Positions 8,233 to 16,579 of a DNA stretch of 35,348 nt are shown piece after piece. The stretch is taken from contig JAHEJI010000035.1 in assembly GCA_024638965.1 (NCBI GenBank), forward strand, positions 1-35,348, given 5' to 3'. A model generated the notes under the pieces. That model worked only from the letters and a program-made list of their open reading frames with translations, searched no databases and was not told the DNA's origin. Made by a program: the position numbers and the translations under genes. This stretch comes from Planctomycetaceae bacterium. Lineage in GTDB: Bacteria; Planctomycetota; Planctomycetia; Pirellulales; Pirellulaceae. How positions within the stretch are numbered: the first letter of the stretch is position 1; every line of letters starts with the position of its first letter.

Positions 8233-9595
8233 CAGGAGATCGTTGGTCTCATTGGTGATTGGTTTGCTTTGGTTGTCCACCTCGAGTTATGCGTCGGGGC
8301 AGGAACAAGCGGAATCCCCGATTTTGCTATCGGGGATGTCCGTCAGTCAAGGATCACAAGTTGAAGACAATCATCCCCTTAATCTCAATGACGAAATTCT
8401 GATTCGGCTGCTTTATCGGGTGGCAAAAGTATCCGAGCGGAACTTTGTCAAATTCAGCCAATACTCAAGCGAAAGTTCGATCACAGATGCACTTACCCAA
8501 CCACGCAATTTTCGGTTCTGGGTTTTTAAGCTGACTGGCAAAGTGGCGGGCGTAAAAAAGTTGTCGATCCCAAACGCGAATTCGGATGATGGTCTGAAAT
8601 TCTGCTACGCCATTGACATCAACACGGAAGATAATGAAAAGATCCGCTTGCTCGCCCGGTCGATACCCAAAACCTGGACCGAAAACACCGCGTTGAATCA
8701 ACCGGTTGAATGCCATGGTTTCTTTTACGGACTCATCGTTCCCACTGCGGATGGCACAGATGAAGATGCGATGGGTTTGTTTTTGACTAACCGAATCAGC
8801 TGGCGGCCGACCGATGAAAACGCGGAATTGGGTGTTGGGCCCTCACAGGTTTTACTCGCCAGTCAAGGCGTAGATATCGGGCTGTTGGACTTTGTTAGAA
8901 AACAGAACACGAAATCTTTAGGTGCTGACGATACAGACTGTTTCTTTCAAATGCTGGCGGCATCCCGAAAAATAAACGTTGCCGATATGCCAGGCGGCTA
9001 CGTTGGTTTCGTTGATTTGATGCAAAATCCCAAAGAACATTTTGCGGATCACGTGATTGTGGAAGGAAGAGTACGGCGATGCGTTCCCGTTCAAATTGAC
9101 GATCCAGGCACTCGCGAGTTGTTGGGAGCGAATCAGTATTACGAATTGGATATGTTTATTCACCTTGGCGACCAGAAAATCGTTGTCAAAAACAGTCCGG
9201 ACAGTTCGCTCGAATATCGTCAGCGATTTCCGGTTACGGTATGCATTGCCGAGTTGCCGGACGGGATGAACGAGAATGATATTCAAGATAAGTTCGTTGA
9301 AGTGCACGGTTTCTTCTATCGGTTTTGGAAATATCAATCCGAGTTTACGGATCAAGGAGACGGGCAGGGCGGGCAAGTGAGTCCATTAGTCATCGGGCTG
9401 GCTCCTGCCGTACTTTCCCCACGTGCGTTTATCCTGGACCGATTTTTGATGTTCATTTTGCTCGGACTGATTGTTGGTGTGATCGCCTTGATATGGTTTT
9501 TTCGATGGCGCAAGCAGGACTCACCAACAGGTAAATCGTCGTCTCGCAAGCGCTTACCCGAAACCGTTGATCTTTCGACTTTCGATTCTGGATAG
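8225..9595 (+). CDS. secreted, C-terminally anchored protein of unknown function (456 aa)
   Basis: The start is set at 8225: GGGAG lies about 6 nt upstream, the ATG overlaps the previous stop by 8 nt, and the protein then begins with a signal peptide (MTNRRSLVSLVIGLLWL..., cleavage near YASGQ). An earlier in-frame ATG at 8183 would bury this signal. Two related beta-rich modules follow, at about 100-195 and 275-392. Each has a Gly-Val-rich strand near its start (LTGKVAGV, VEGRVRR) and ends in the motif HGFFY. A single membrane helix lies at about 405-427, followed by a basic cytoplasmic tail. Function unknown; domain sharing with the upstream protein suggests one complex. Confidence 0.82.
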   Translation: MTNRRSLVSLVIGLLWLSTSSYASGQEQAESPILLSGMSVSQGSQVEDNHPLNLNDEILIRLLYRVAKVSERNFVKFSQYSSESSITDALTQPRNFRFWVFKLTGKVAGVKKLSIPNANSDDGLKFCYAIDINTEDNEKIRLLARSIPKTWTENTALNQPVECHGFFYGLIVPTADGTDEDAMGLFLTNRISWRPTDENAELGVGPSQVLLASQGVDIGLLDFVRKQNTKSLGADDTDCFFQMLAASRKINVADMPGGYVGFVDLMQNPKEHFADHVIVEGRVRRCVPVQIDDPGTRELLGANQYYELDMFIHLGDQKIVVKNSPDSSLEYRQRFPVTVCIAELPDGMNENDIQDKFVEVHGFFYRFWKYQSEFTDQGDGQGGQVSPLVIGLAPAVLSPRAFILDRFLMFILLGLIVGVIALIWFFRWRKQDSPTGKSSSRKRLPETVDLSTFDSG

Positions 9596-9619
9596 TCACC
9601 CACTTGCATCAGTTGGATG

Positions 9620-9638
9620 ACTGCGAGATATTCGCAGT
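9620..9638. promoter_or_regulatory. short inverted repeat upstream of mdh
   Basis: ACTGCGA (9620-9626) and TCGCAGT (9632-9638) form a perfect 7-bp inverted repeat with a 5-nt centre, 29 nt before the mdh start. It lies between two genes on the same strand. It could be an operator or a weak terminator for the preceding pair; no T-run follows. Confidence 0.35.
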
Positions 9639-9667
9639 AACTAAATCGAAATCAGTGGAGCAAAATC

Positions 9668-10645
9668 ATGAAGTCACCGGTTCGCGTTACCGTTACAGGC
9701 GCCGCAGGGCAAATCAGTTATGGGCTGTTATTTCGCATCGCTGCAGGAAACATGCTTGGGCCAGATCAACCCGTTATTCTGCAGTTGCTTGAAATAACAC
9801 CTGCGATGGACGCGCTTCGAGGAGTCGTGATGGAATTAAGCGACTGCGCGTTTCCTCTGCTGCAGGGGATTGTCTTGAGCGATGATGCCAATGTGGCATT
9901 TGCTGACGCCGATTATGGTCTGCTAGTTGGCGCATTGCCACGCAAACAGGGCATGGAGCGCAAAGATTTGCTGGAAGCAAATTCAAAAATATTTTCTCAT
10001 CAGGGTCAGGCAATTAATAACCATGCGAAGGAAGATTGCCGGATTCTAATTGTTGGAAATCCTGCAAATACAAATGCGTTGATTACAACGGCCAATGCGC
10101 CCAAGATCAAATCGGGCAATATCACCGCCATGACTCGTCTGGATCACAACCGCGCGCTCAGCCAACTTGCCGCCAAGACTGGCACTGCAGCGAGTCAAAT
10201 AACAAGGATGACAATTTGGGGTAATCATTCGGCGACTCAATATCCGGATATCAGCAATGCGATGGTTGGCAACACACCTGCGAAAGAAATGGTTGATCAG
10301 ACCTGGTATCGTGATGAGTTTATTCCGATTGTTCAACAGCGAGGTGCCGAGATCATCAAAGCTCGTGGATTTTCAAGTGCTGCGTCGGCGGCTAACGCGG
10401 CTATCGACCACTTTCAGACTTGGATCAACGGTACGAACGACGACGATTGGACGAGTATGGCAATTCCAAGTGATGGAAGTTATGGAATCGAAGAAGGATT
10501 GATCTATTCCTTCCCGGTAACTTGTAAAAACGGAGAATACGAAATCGTTCAAGGTTTGGAAATCGACGATTTTAGTCGTCAACGAATGGACGCAACGATG
10601 ACGGAACTCAAAGAAGAACGTGACGCAGTTAGTGAGCTGTTATAG
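9668..10645 (+). CDS. mdh: malate dehydrogenase (325 aa)
   Basis: This is NAD-dependent malate dehydrogenase, interconverting malate and oxaloacetate in the cytosol (TCA cycle). It belongs to the cytosolic-type group with a two-residue-spaced Rossmann motif [11 protein letters not shown] at about residues 9-19. Substrate-binding and catalytic features are visible: [15 protein letters not shown] (about 88-102), VGNPANTNA (about 128-136), the catalytic Asp/Arg region RLDHNRA (about 158-164) and the active-site histidine in [10 protein letters not shown] near residue 188. Length is normal. A GGAG site lies 7 nt before the ATG at 9668. It stands alone between unrelated genes. A large inverted repeat begins at its stop codon. 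Confidence 0.97.
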   Translation: MKSPVRVTVTGAAGQISYGLLFRIAAGNMLGPDQPVILQLLEITPAMDALRGVVMELSDCAFPLLQGIVLSDDANVAFADADYGLLVGALPRKQGMERKDLLEANSKIFSHQGQAINNHAKEDCRILIVGNPANTNALITTANAPKIKSGNITAMTRLDHNRALSQLAAKTGTAASQITRMTIWGNHSATQYPDISNAMVGNTPAKEMVDQTWYRDEFIPIVQQRGAEIIKARGFSSAASAANAAIDHFQTWINGTNDDDWTSMAIPSDGSYGIEEGLIYSFPVTCKNGEYEIVQGLEIDDFSRQRMDATMTELKEERDAVSELL

Positions 10646-10731
10646 TTGCTAGCGAGATCAGTTGTAGCAAAGTCAGCTGTTTCGACCCCATGATTGTCGT
10701 TTCGTAGTGACGTTGACTTTCGCTAGTAACT
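10644..10731 (+). terminator. large structured inverted repeat after mdh
   Basis: A 12-nt arm at 10644-10655 (overlapping the mdh stop codon) pairs with 10720-10731 at 11 of 12 positions. Inside it, AAAGTCA (10669-10675) pairs with TGACTTT (10714-10720). The outer arm is followed by GTTTTAAAAAA. It may act as an mdh transcript terminator or as a structured 3' end. The loop is longer than in a canonical terminator, so the call is moderate. The remaining bases to 10796 show no gene. Confidence 0.45.
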
Positions 10732-10796
10732 GTTTTAAAAAATTGAACCTTGGATGTAGCACTTTGAAATCATTGTCAGTCAGATTGTGACGACAC

Positions 10797-11552
10797 GTGA
10801 ATAGAATTAAGATCAGCCCTTTGGCCACTACACCGTTGAGCAGTCTTCAAACCGAGGAGACTGGTCCTTCTTCGCGGAACCATTTTGACAAATTCGCTGC
10901 CCGATCAAGCACCGATTTTTCGCTTTTCGTACCGATGCATTACGAAAAGAACTATAGTTATCCGCTTATCGTGTGGCTTCATTCCAACGGCGAAGACTCT
11001 CAACAATTGCAACGAATGATGCCCGCGACAAGTCTGCGTAATTACGTCGGGATTGCACCTCAGGCGTGCATTGGCAACGAGCATCGTGGATTTTATTGGC
11101 AACAAGACGTACAGTCGATCGAACACGCCCATGAGTCGATTATGGCTGCGATCGATCATGCATCCATTCGTCTGAACGTCTCACAACGCCGGATTTTTCT
11201 GGCCGGTTTTGGCGCCGGAGGGGAAATGGCGTTTCGGATCGCTCTCCAGCGTCCCGAGATTTTTGCGGGCATTATTTCGATCAATGGACAAATTCCCAAA
11301 ACGGAAACGCCTTTGCGCGACTTGCCAAAATGCCGCGATTTGCCGGTTTTTTGGGCCCATTACCGCCAGTCGGTCGAATTTCTGCAGGAACAGCTTTGCG
11401 ACCAATTGCGTCTTTTGCACGTGGCAGGTTTTTGTGTAACTCTGCGTCAATATCCCAGTGGCGACCAACTTTCACCGACCACATTTTCAGACGTAAACGA
11501 ATGGGTGATGGAAGTCATCCAGTCGCGGACCGATGCAAACATCGTACGTTAG
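10797..11552 (+). CDS. alpha/beta-hydrolase-fold protein without catalytic triad (251 aa)
   Basis: The fold is that of the carboxylesterase/dienelactone-hydrolase-type esterases: PLIVWLHSNGED (about 56-67), YVGIAPQA (83-90), and the nucleophile-elbow segment RRIFLAGFGAGGEMAF (131-146). In active relatives the elbow reads GFSQGG; here it is GFGAGG, so the catalytic serine is Gly139. The usual acid site (PVF...H.....VEF near residue 190) lacks its Asp, and the usual GH(E/D) histidine site reads YPSGDQLSP. All three catalytic residues seem absent while the reading frame is intact, so I call it a pseudoenzyme. The start is GTG at 10797 with no clear Shine-Dalgarno site. It lies upstream of the flagellar genes on the same strand. 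Confidence 0.8.
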   Translation: MNRIKISPLATTPLSSLQTEETGPSSRNHFDKFAARSSTDFSLFVPMHYEKNYSYPLIVWLHSNGEDSQQLQRMMPATSLRNYVGIAPQACIGNEHRGFYWQQDVQSIEHAHESIMAAIDHASIRLNVSQRRIFLAGFGAGGEMAFRIALQRPEIFAGIISINGQIPKTETPLRDLPKCRDLPVFWAHYRQSVEFLQEQLCDQLRLLHVAGFCVTLRQYPSGDQLSPTTFSDVNEWVMEVIQSRTDANIVR

Positions 11553-11661
11553 AACGTGTGAATTCTTTAGCGGCGTGGGTACATCCGCTTGTTTTTGCCG
11601 ACAAACGCGGAAATCCTTCCTAAATTGACTGATTTTTGGCTACTGCCTGAAAGTAAGTCCA

Positions 11662-11691
11662 TTGACACGATCATTCATAAATCGCTAAAAG
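11662..11691 (+). promoter_or_regulatory. possible sigma70-type promoter for the flagellar cluster
   Basis: TTGACA at 11662-11667 matches the -35 consensus fully. After an 18-nt spacer, TAAAAG (11686-11691) matches four of six -10 positions. It lies about 40 nt before the start at 11731. No sigma54 or sigma28 signature was found in 11553-11706. Confidence 0.35.
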
Positions 11692-11730
11692 TGTCCCCCC
11701 CATAACATGCTTCCAGGTGACAGGTTATCA

Positions 11731-12234
11731 ATGCGACGCGAACAAAAAAAATTCACAATCGGTTCCGCCAAAACGGTTTCCATCAACAAGCTGGTTCAAG
11801 ACGTGATTGACTCCCATCAAGGGGAGTTGTCCGAGAGGAACATCGTTATTGAAACTGACCTGGCGACTGTAAAAGCGGTTGCGGATTTACAACTGATTCG
11901 AATCGCATGCGAAGCATTAATAAGCCACGCCAATGAATTGATGAAAAATGGTGGCGAACTGTCGATCACCCTGATTGACGGGAATCACCAATGGGAACTT
12001 GAAGTTGCAGATAATGCAAAGAAATTTCCGACCTCGCAATTGGAACTTGATCTCATGTTTTCGGAACCCGGTTCAGAGGCGGACGAAGTACCAACGATTT
12101 TGCCTTTTCCGAGGTCCGAACATTTGCGAACGGCCTATTCCGCCGCATCGTCTCATGGCGGACAACTGCAAACCTGGGACTGTCCGCAAGGCGGAACCGC
12201 TCACGTTTTGGTCATTCCCAAACGGGCCAGGTAA
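11731..12234 (+). CDS. degenerate histidine-kinase-type ATPase domain protein (167 aa)
   Basis: The product looks like an isolated GHKL (HATPase_c) domain from a sensor kinase. INKLVQDVI near residue 20 resembles the region leading into such domains. IACEALISHANELMKNGGELSITL (about 57-80) occupies the N-box position and LEVADNAKKF (about 91-100) the G1 box. SSHGGQLQ...GGTAHVLVIP near the C-terminus occupies the G2/G3 region. Key residues are altered: the N-box asparagines are not in register, the G1 DxGxG reads DNAKK, and no GxGLG is seen. There is no phosphoacceptor histidine domain. I chose 11731 because AGG lies 7 nt upstream; 11707 has no site. Probably non-catalytic; role unknown. Confidence 0.65.
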   Translation: MRREQKKFTIGSAKTVSINKLVQDVIDSHQGELSERNIVIETDLATVKAVADLQLIRIACEALISHANELMKNGGELSITLIDGNHQWELEVADNAKKFPTSQLELDLMFSEPGSEADEVPTILPFPRSEHLRTAYSAASSHGGQLQTWDCPQGGTAHVLVIPKRAR

Positions 12235-12310
12235 TTTCGCTGCCGAACACACGGAACCCTGTTGAGCAGTTTTGCGAAAGCAACTAATCGGACAAGCGGA
12301 GCTATCAAGG

Positions 12311-13873
12311 ATGATGGATACGAAAAGCTCATTCGGAAGAATCGCAAGCTGGTATCAAAGCAGTTCTCGAATTTCAAGAATCTCGTTAACCGTGATGCTC
12401 ATCACGATTGTGCTCTTGCTGGTTCAGTTTGGCAACTGGCAGACCGCCACTCCCATGTGCAGTTTGCTGGACGATTGCCGTTTGCGGAGTGCTGATATTC
12501 AACGAATTCAACTTGCTCTCGGTCAATCGGGGCTCGACGAGTTCAAGATCGAAGGCGACAAAATACAAGTCCCAGTCGCTCAACGCGCAAACTACCTGAA
12601 GGCCATCACTGATCACGGAGCAGTCCCGGTGCATCTTCAGGATCAGCAGGATATGGCAGCCAATATCAACCCATTCATGTCACGGTCCCAGCAAAAAATA
12701 ATTGAACGCAGTGAAAAAAAGCGTCAAATCCGCGAAATGATCGAGAGATTACCGTTTGTTGAGCAGGCCTGGTTTGAAATGGACATCGCCGAATCGCGAT
12801 CTGCCTTTGAACCAAGTCGCCAGACAGCGGTTGTTTCTGTCATGCCCAAAGCCAAAAAAGAACTCTCGCCAGCCCAAGTCGATACGATCCGACAGATAAT
12901 CGGCGGCGCACTCGCCGGCATGGACTCAAAACAACTCGTCGTAACCGATCTCAGCACCGGACGCGCTTTTCCAAATCATGCGATGTCTTCGGAGCAATAT
13001 CAGCAGGAAAGTTCAATAGATCCGAACGATTCCCGAAGGAGCTTTTTTGAGAACGAAATTCAACGAGCACTGAGCACGTATCCTGGACTCGATGTACAAA
13101 TTCATTACGCATCCATATCAAAGCAGCAGTCGAGTTCCAATCCTCCCGATCGTTCTGCATCGATCCCGAATCTTTTAGCCGACACTTCAAAACCGGTCGA
13201 CAGTACGAACGAAGATCACGTTGGCGCGAATGGAACCGCGTCCATTGATGACATGGAAGCTCCATCCGCAAAGGTACCACCGACGCAGCTTACGACGGCA
13301 CAAATCAAGATGTCCCAAAACATGTTGCCAATTACGGTTGAACGTGTTGCCGTGTCCATTACCGTGCCTCAAGCAGCGGTCGAAGCGAGATACGGTTCGG
13401 TCAAGGCGAAAACGCTGTTTGGATTTCCGCTTGAAGCAGTTCCACCCGATCTGTTGGAAAACAAGTTTGAAAAACTCAAATCAGAATTAATCGAGAAGAT
13501 TCGACCTGTGTTGCCTATCTCTTCCTTTGACAATTCGGATAGCTACCCAATTTCAGTCGTCTTGAATCGGCATCCAAACGATTCAACGATCGCAGGATGG
13601 CAGCAAATGCGGGATCTGTTTCGCAGTCAATGGCCAACCGCCGCCGTGCTCTTGATCGGGCTGATGATGCTGGTGCTGGTTACCAAATCCAAACCGGTGC
13701 CCCATCCAGCGAGCCACAACGAACTCCTGTCCATCGAATCGGCCGTGCACGAATCTAACGAGGTGGCTGACCAAGCCAAGGCAGAAGCGGAGCAACAGTT
13801 GAGCCGATTGATCGAGCGGGATCCAGACACGGCCGCAAAAGTGATCAAATCCTGGATTCGCAAAGCAGCTTAA
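12311..13873 (+). CDS. fliF: flagellar MS-ring protein FliF (520 aa)
   Basis: FliF forms the MS-ring in the inner membrane, the base of the flagellum and housing of the export gate. GGAG at 12298-12301 sets the start at 12311 (MMDTKSSF). The first membrane helix is at about residues 28-45. Ring-building regions follow: a first one with IQVPVAQRANYLKAITDHGAVP-like spacing (about 60-100), and a second with EQAWFEMDIAESR, AVVSVMPKAKKELSPAQVDTI and KQLVVTDLSTG (about 140-215). A final domain precedes the second helix near 440-460. The C-terminus, LSRLIERDPDTAAKVIKSWIR, resembles the FliG-binding tail of known FliF proteins. Sequence is divergent, but order and context (fliOPQR next) make it firm. 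Confidence 0.88.
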   Translation: MMDTKSSFGRIASWYQSSSRISRISLTVMLITIVLLLVQFGNWQTATPMCSLLDDCRLRSADIQRIQLALGQSGLDEFKIEGDKIQVPVAQRANYLKAITDHGAVPVHLQDQQDMAANINPFMSRSQQKIIERSEKKRQIREMIERLPFVEQAWFEMDIAESRSAFEPSRQTAVVSVMPKAKKELSPAQVDTIRQIIGGALAGMDSKQLVVTDLSTGRAFPNHAMSSEQYQQESSIDPNDSRRSFFENEIQRALSTYPGLDVQIHYASISKQQSSSNPPDRSASIPNLLADTSKPVDSTNEDHVGANGTASIDDMEAPSAKVPPTQLTTAQIKMSQNMLPITVERVAVSITVPQAAVEARYGSVKAKTLFGFPLEAVPPDLLENKFEKLKSELIEKIRPVLPISSFDNSDSYPISVVLNRHPNDSTIAGWQQMRDLFRSQWPTAAVLLIGLMMLVLVTKSKPVPHPASHNELLSIESAVHESNEVADQAKAEAEQQLSRLIERDPDTAAKVIKSWIRKAA

Positions 13874-13903
13874 TGGTCAATACGGCCCACTGGAAGTCAA
13901 GAA

Positions 13904-13939
13904 CGGGCTAGTCATCCAGAAGATGATTGCTAGCACCCG
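13904..13939. other. imperfect hairpin between fliF and fliO
   Basis: CGGG-CTAG-TCATC (13904-13915) can pair with GATGATTG-CTAG-CACCCG (13922-13939) with small bulges. No T-run follows. It occupies part of the 198-nt gap between fliF and fliO. No gene was found in the gap. Confidence 0.3.
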
Positions 13940-14071
13940 CACTTCGCCAAATCTGATCCGTTTGATCTTGTCGTCCGACCGAGATTCAGCGAAAAGACGA
14001 CTCCCAAAATTTCATGGACGGAATTAGCACGGATCGCCCCTTTATCTTTTTCGTCACGGAAGTCGTTTCAG

Positions 14072-14947
14072 ATGAGACAAACTTCAACAAAAGACACTGT
14101 TTGTTTTTGGTTGCAAAGTGGACTGATCGCAATCGCGTTTACGTTGTTTGCTTCGGGTTTCACCTTTTCACAGGGCTATCGCGACCAACCTCCCCAAGTC
14201 GATCCAGAGACATTGTGGCTTAACGATTCTGTCAAACGCGATCCTGATGTTCAGTCTGCGAGCCATAAAGTCGGAATGCCAAACAACGCCGAGCGACTGG
14301 CGGACAGTTCAAACAGCATGTTTGCCGAGATCAGAGATGACGCTGTGGATGAATTTTCTGGCGTCGAGGATTCATATGAACAAGTGGGAAGTTGGGGCGA
14401 GCGGTTGAAGCAAAAATTTGCCGGCGCCGATGTCCAAAAAATGATTGGTTCGTTGGCGATTGTTTTGGGAGGATATTTTGGTTTCGTTTGGGTGTGGCGG
14501 CGGTTTTCGCCAGGCGGGTCCGGAGGATTGCCTTCCGAAGTCCTTCAAGTTGTTGGACAAACGTCATTCGGACCAAAAAAGACTCTTCAATTAGTCAGGC
14601 TGGGTACAAAACTTCTGCTGCTGATCAACGGGCCTGAAGGAACGCATCCAATTGGAGAGATCACCGACCCAACCGAAGTGGAACATATTACCTCGCTTTG
14701 TTCCGGTCGCGGAACCCGCGGGCAATCCGATAAAAGAACGGTTTTCAATAATCTGGTACGTCAACTTCAAGACAAGGCGCCCGCCGCAGCGCCGACACCC
14801 GTCGTGCAGCCACAAGTGATCGCGACCCCATTGGTTCAACAGCCGGCTGCTCCCAGTTCCAGCTCGAATGGCGAGTTGGAACAGATTTTGAGAACGCTGA
14901 CGCAAGTCGTTTCACAGTCAAAACATCACAACGAATTCGAGGCGTGA
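14072..14947 (+). CDS. fliO: FliO-like flagellar export protein (291 aa)
   Basis: FliO is a small membrane protein that helps assemble the FliP ring of the flagellar export gate. A GGAAG site lies about 9 nt before the ATG. A signal or first membrane helix is at about residues 15-33, then a loosely conserved polar region to about 125. A membrane helix follows at about 128-146 (GSLAIVLGGYFGFVWVW). The FliO signature follows directly: EVLQVVGQTSFGPKKTLQLV then GTKLLLLINGPEGTHPIGEI (about 155-195). The C-terminal 80 residues are Pro/Ala/Gln-rich and probably disordered. It is longer than typical FliO (about 100-150 aa). Location just before fliP supports the call. Confidence 0.8.
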   Translation: MRQTSTKDTVCFWLQSGLIAIAFTLFASGFTFSQGYRDQPPQVDPETLWLNDSVKRDPDVQSASHKVGMPNNAERLADSSNSMFAEIRDDAVDEFSGVEDSYEQVGSWGERLKQKFAGADVQKMIGSLAIVLGGYFGFVWVWRRFSPGGSGGLPSEVLQVVGQTSFGPKKTLQLVRLGTKLLLLINGPEGTHPIGEITDPTEVEHITSLCSGRGTRGQSDKRTVFNNLVRQLQDKAPAAAPTPVVQPQVIATPLVQQPAAPSSSSNGELEQILRTLTQVVSQSKHHNEFEA

Positions 14948-14969
14948 GCTCGCTCGGCTTAAGAAAAAG

Positions 14970-15974
14970 ATGCCCTTGAATTGCAAAAAGTCGATCAATA
15001 ATGCCCGTTTCATGTTGGCCAGGCTTCGTTGGCTGGTATCCGGAATAAGGGTCCATGCTGGTTCAAGGCGGCTACAGCTCACCGTGATAGTAATCGTGTT
15101 GAGTCTGTCCGGACTCTCAGTCGGACAGGAAGCCGTTCCGTGGTCCACTGGGTTCTCCTTGAATCAACCTGCCGACGTCGAAGAAACGTACACGGCTTTC
15201 CCGGAAGCATCGGTGCCTTTGGATGCTGAGTCAGATGCCATCTCCGACGAAAATCATTCCGATTTTTCGGACTACCTGGCAGAGCAAGCTGAGCAACTCA
15301 CATCGCGTGAGGGAACCGGCTCCACGATAAAAATCGCATTACTGTTGGCGGCGTTGAGCCTTGCTCCGGCAATCGTGTTAATGACGACCAGCTATGTTCG
15401 AGTAGTGGTTGTGCTTAGCCTGCTAAGACAGGCCTTTGGAGCACAGCAACTACCACCGACCCAGGTGATTACTTCTCTGTCTTTGTTTTTGACGTTGCTT
15501 GTCATGACTCCGGTCTGGAATGAGATCAAAACCGAGGCGATTGATCCGTATACGGCGTCGTCGCAAGAAATGGAATGGAAAGAGGCTTGGCAGCGAGGCG
15601 TCGTTCCGATCAAACGATTCATGAGCCGCCAGATCAAAGCTGCCAACAACGGCGATTCGGTTGCAATGTTTTACAAGTACCTGCCGGAGCAATCTCAACA
15701 GATTCCGGAAAGCATTGAAGAAGTCCCGCTGAATGTACTATTACCGGCGTTCATGATTAGCGAACTAAAAATCGCGTTTCTCCTTGGTTTTCAAATTTAC
15801 CTGCCGTTTCTTGTCGTTGATTTGGTTGTATCTACCGTCACGGTTTCGATGGGCATGCTAATGCTGCCTCCGACGATGGTAAGTTTTCCACTCAAGTTGA
15901 TTTTGTTCGTGATGGTAGACGGTTGGACTTTGGTTGTGGGCATGTTATTGGAGAGCTTCGGCCCGTTTACGTAG
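14970..15974 (+). CDS. fliP: flagellar export gate protein FliP (334 aa)
   Basis: FliP forms the pentameric core of the flagellar type III export gate with FliQ and FliR. An N-terminal signal region (hydrophobic, ending near LSVGQE) is followed by a polar linker. The FliP domain starts near residue 125, with helices including LLLAALSLAPAIVLMTTSY, then the signature VVVVLSLLRQAFGAQQLPP (about 146-164). Near the C-terminus lie PAFMISELKIAFLLGFQIYLP and the PPTMVSFPLKLILFVMVDGW helix. It is longer than usual FliP (about 245 aa) because of the N-terminal linker. The start is uncertain: 14970 has only a weak AAGAAAAAG upstream and 15012 is an alternative. It follows fliO by 22 nt. Confidence 0.95.
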   Translation: MPLNCKKSINNARFMLARLRWLVSGIRVHAGSRRLQLTVIVIVLSLSGLSVGQEAVPWSTGFSLNQPADVEETYTAFPEASVPLDAESDAISDENHSDFSDYLAEQAEQLTSREGTGSTIKIALLLAALSLAPAIVLMTTSYVRVVVVLSLLRQAFGAQQLPPTQVITSLSLFLTLLVMTPVWNEIKTEAIDPYTASSQEMEWKEAWQRGVVPIKRFMSRQIKAANNGDSVAMFYKYLPEQSQQIPESIEEVPLNVLLPAFMISELKIAFLLGFQIYLPFLVVDLVVSTVTVSMGMLMLPPTMVSFPLKLILFVMVDGWTLVVGMLLESFGPFT

Positions 15975-16058
15975 GTATCCACCTGTCAAATACGCTTTTG
16001 ACAAGATCAGTGGCCGTCACAGTCATTGACGAAAAATTCAAACTCAAGGAATTCATCT

Positions 16059-16577
16059 GTGAATCCAGAAGACGCTGTCGATCTTGGACGAGAAGCCCTG
16101 CGAACCTGCTTGATCGTGGGCGGTCCGATTCTCGCAGTAGGCTTGTTGATCGGATTAGCCGTTGGTGTTCTGCAAGCCATGACCCAAGTACAGGACCAGA
16201 CGGTTTCGTTTGTGCCCAAGATCTTATTAATGATTCTGGCCCTTGCGCTGGCGCTACCGTGGCTCTCGGAACAAATGGTGGACTTCACAAAAGAATCGTT
16301 TGAGAGTCCAGTCATAAGTTTGTCGGGGAAATCAAGTTCGTTTGCTCCTTCCGTTGAGCTTCCGCGTGACGGGATGCAACCCAATGCGGATGGCGGCCAG
16401 CGGAGGGATGAGGTTGCATTTGGTCGTTCAACAAGTTCGATGCCGATGCTGGGGCAGAGCAACCGCATGCCCAACTTGACCAATCGCGCCCACAGTTCGA
16501 TGCCAATGATGGGCGGCTTGAAAAAATCGTCGGCACCTCGAATGGCTGATGTTCAAGTTGAGGAGCGGACAAAGTAG
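16059..16577 (+). CDS. fliQ: flagellar export gate protein FliQ with long C-terminal tail (172 aa)
   Basis: FliQ is a two-helix subunit of the export gate. The first 88 residues match the family: EDAVDLGREALRTCL, a helix LIVGGPILAVGLLIGLAVG, then QAMTQVQDQTVSFVPKIL and a second helix ending PWLSEQMVDF. I choose GTG at 16059 because AAGGA lies 8 nt upstream and the protein then begins as FliQ proteins do (VNPEDAV). After residue 88 there is an extra tail of about 84 aa, Ser/Met/Pro/Gly-rich and polar, with SSMPM occurring twice. Typical FliQ is about 89 aa. The stop is 2 nt before the fliR start. No frameshift is needed to explain the tail. Confidence 0.92.
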   Translation: MNPEDAVDLGREALRTCLIVGGPILAVGLLIGLAVGVLQAMTQVQDQTVSFVPKILLMILALALALPWLSEQMVDFTKESFESPVISLSGKSSSFAPSVELPRDGMQPNADGGQRRDEVAFGRSTSSMPMLGQSNRMPNLTNRAHSSMPMMGGLKKSSAPRMADVQVEERTK

Positions 16578-16579
16578 TT

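Noticed and set aside
10797-11552. Calling the triad-less hydrolase a pseudogene
   Set aside because: The frame is intact, length is normal and fold motifs are kept; there is no stop or frameshift, so pseudoenzyme is the better term.
12272-12310. TTG start giving FliF 13 extra residues
   Set aside because: GGAG at 12298-12301 points to the ATG at 12311, and the extra residues add nothing to the family match.
16026-16058. TTG start for FliQ
   Set aside because: GTG at 16059 has AAGGA 8 nt upstream and begins exactly where FliQ proteins begin.
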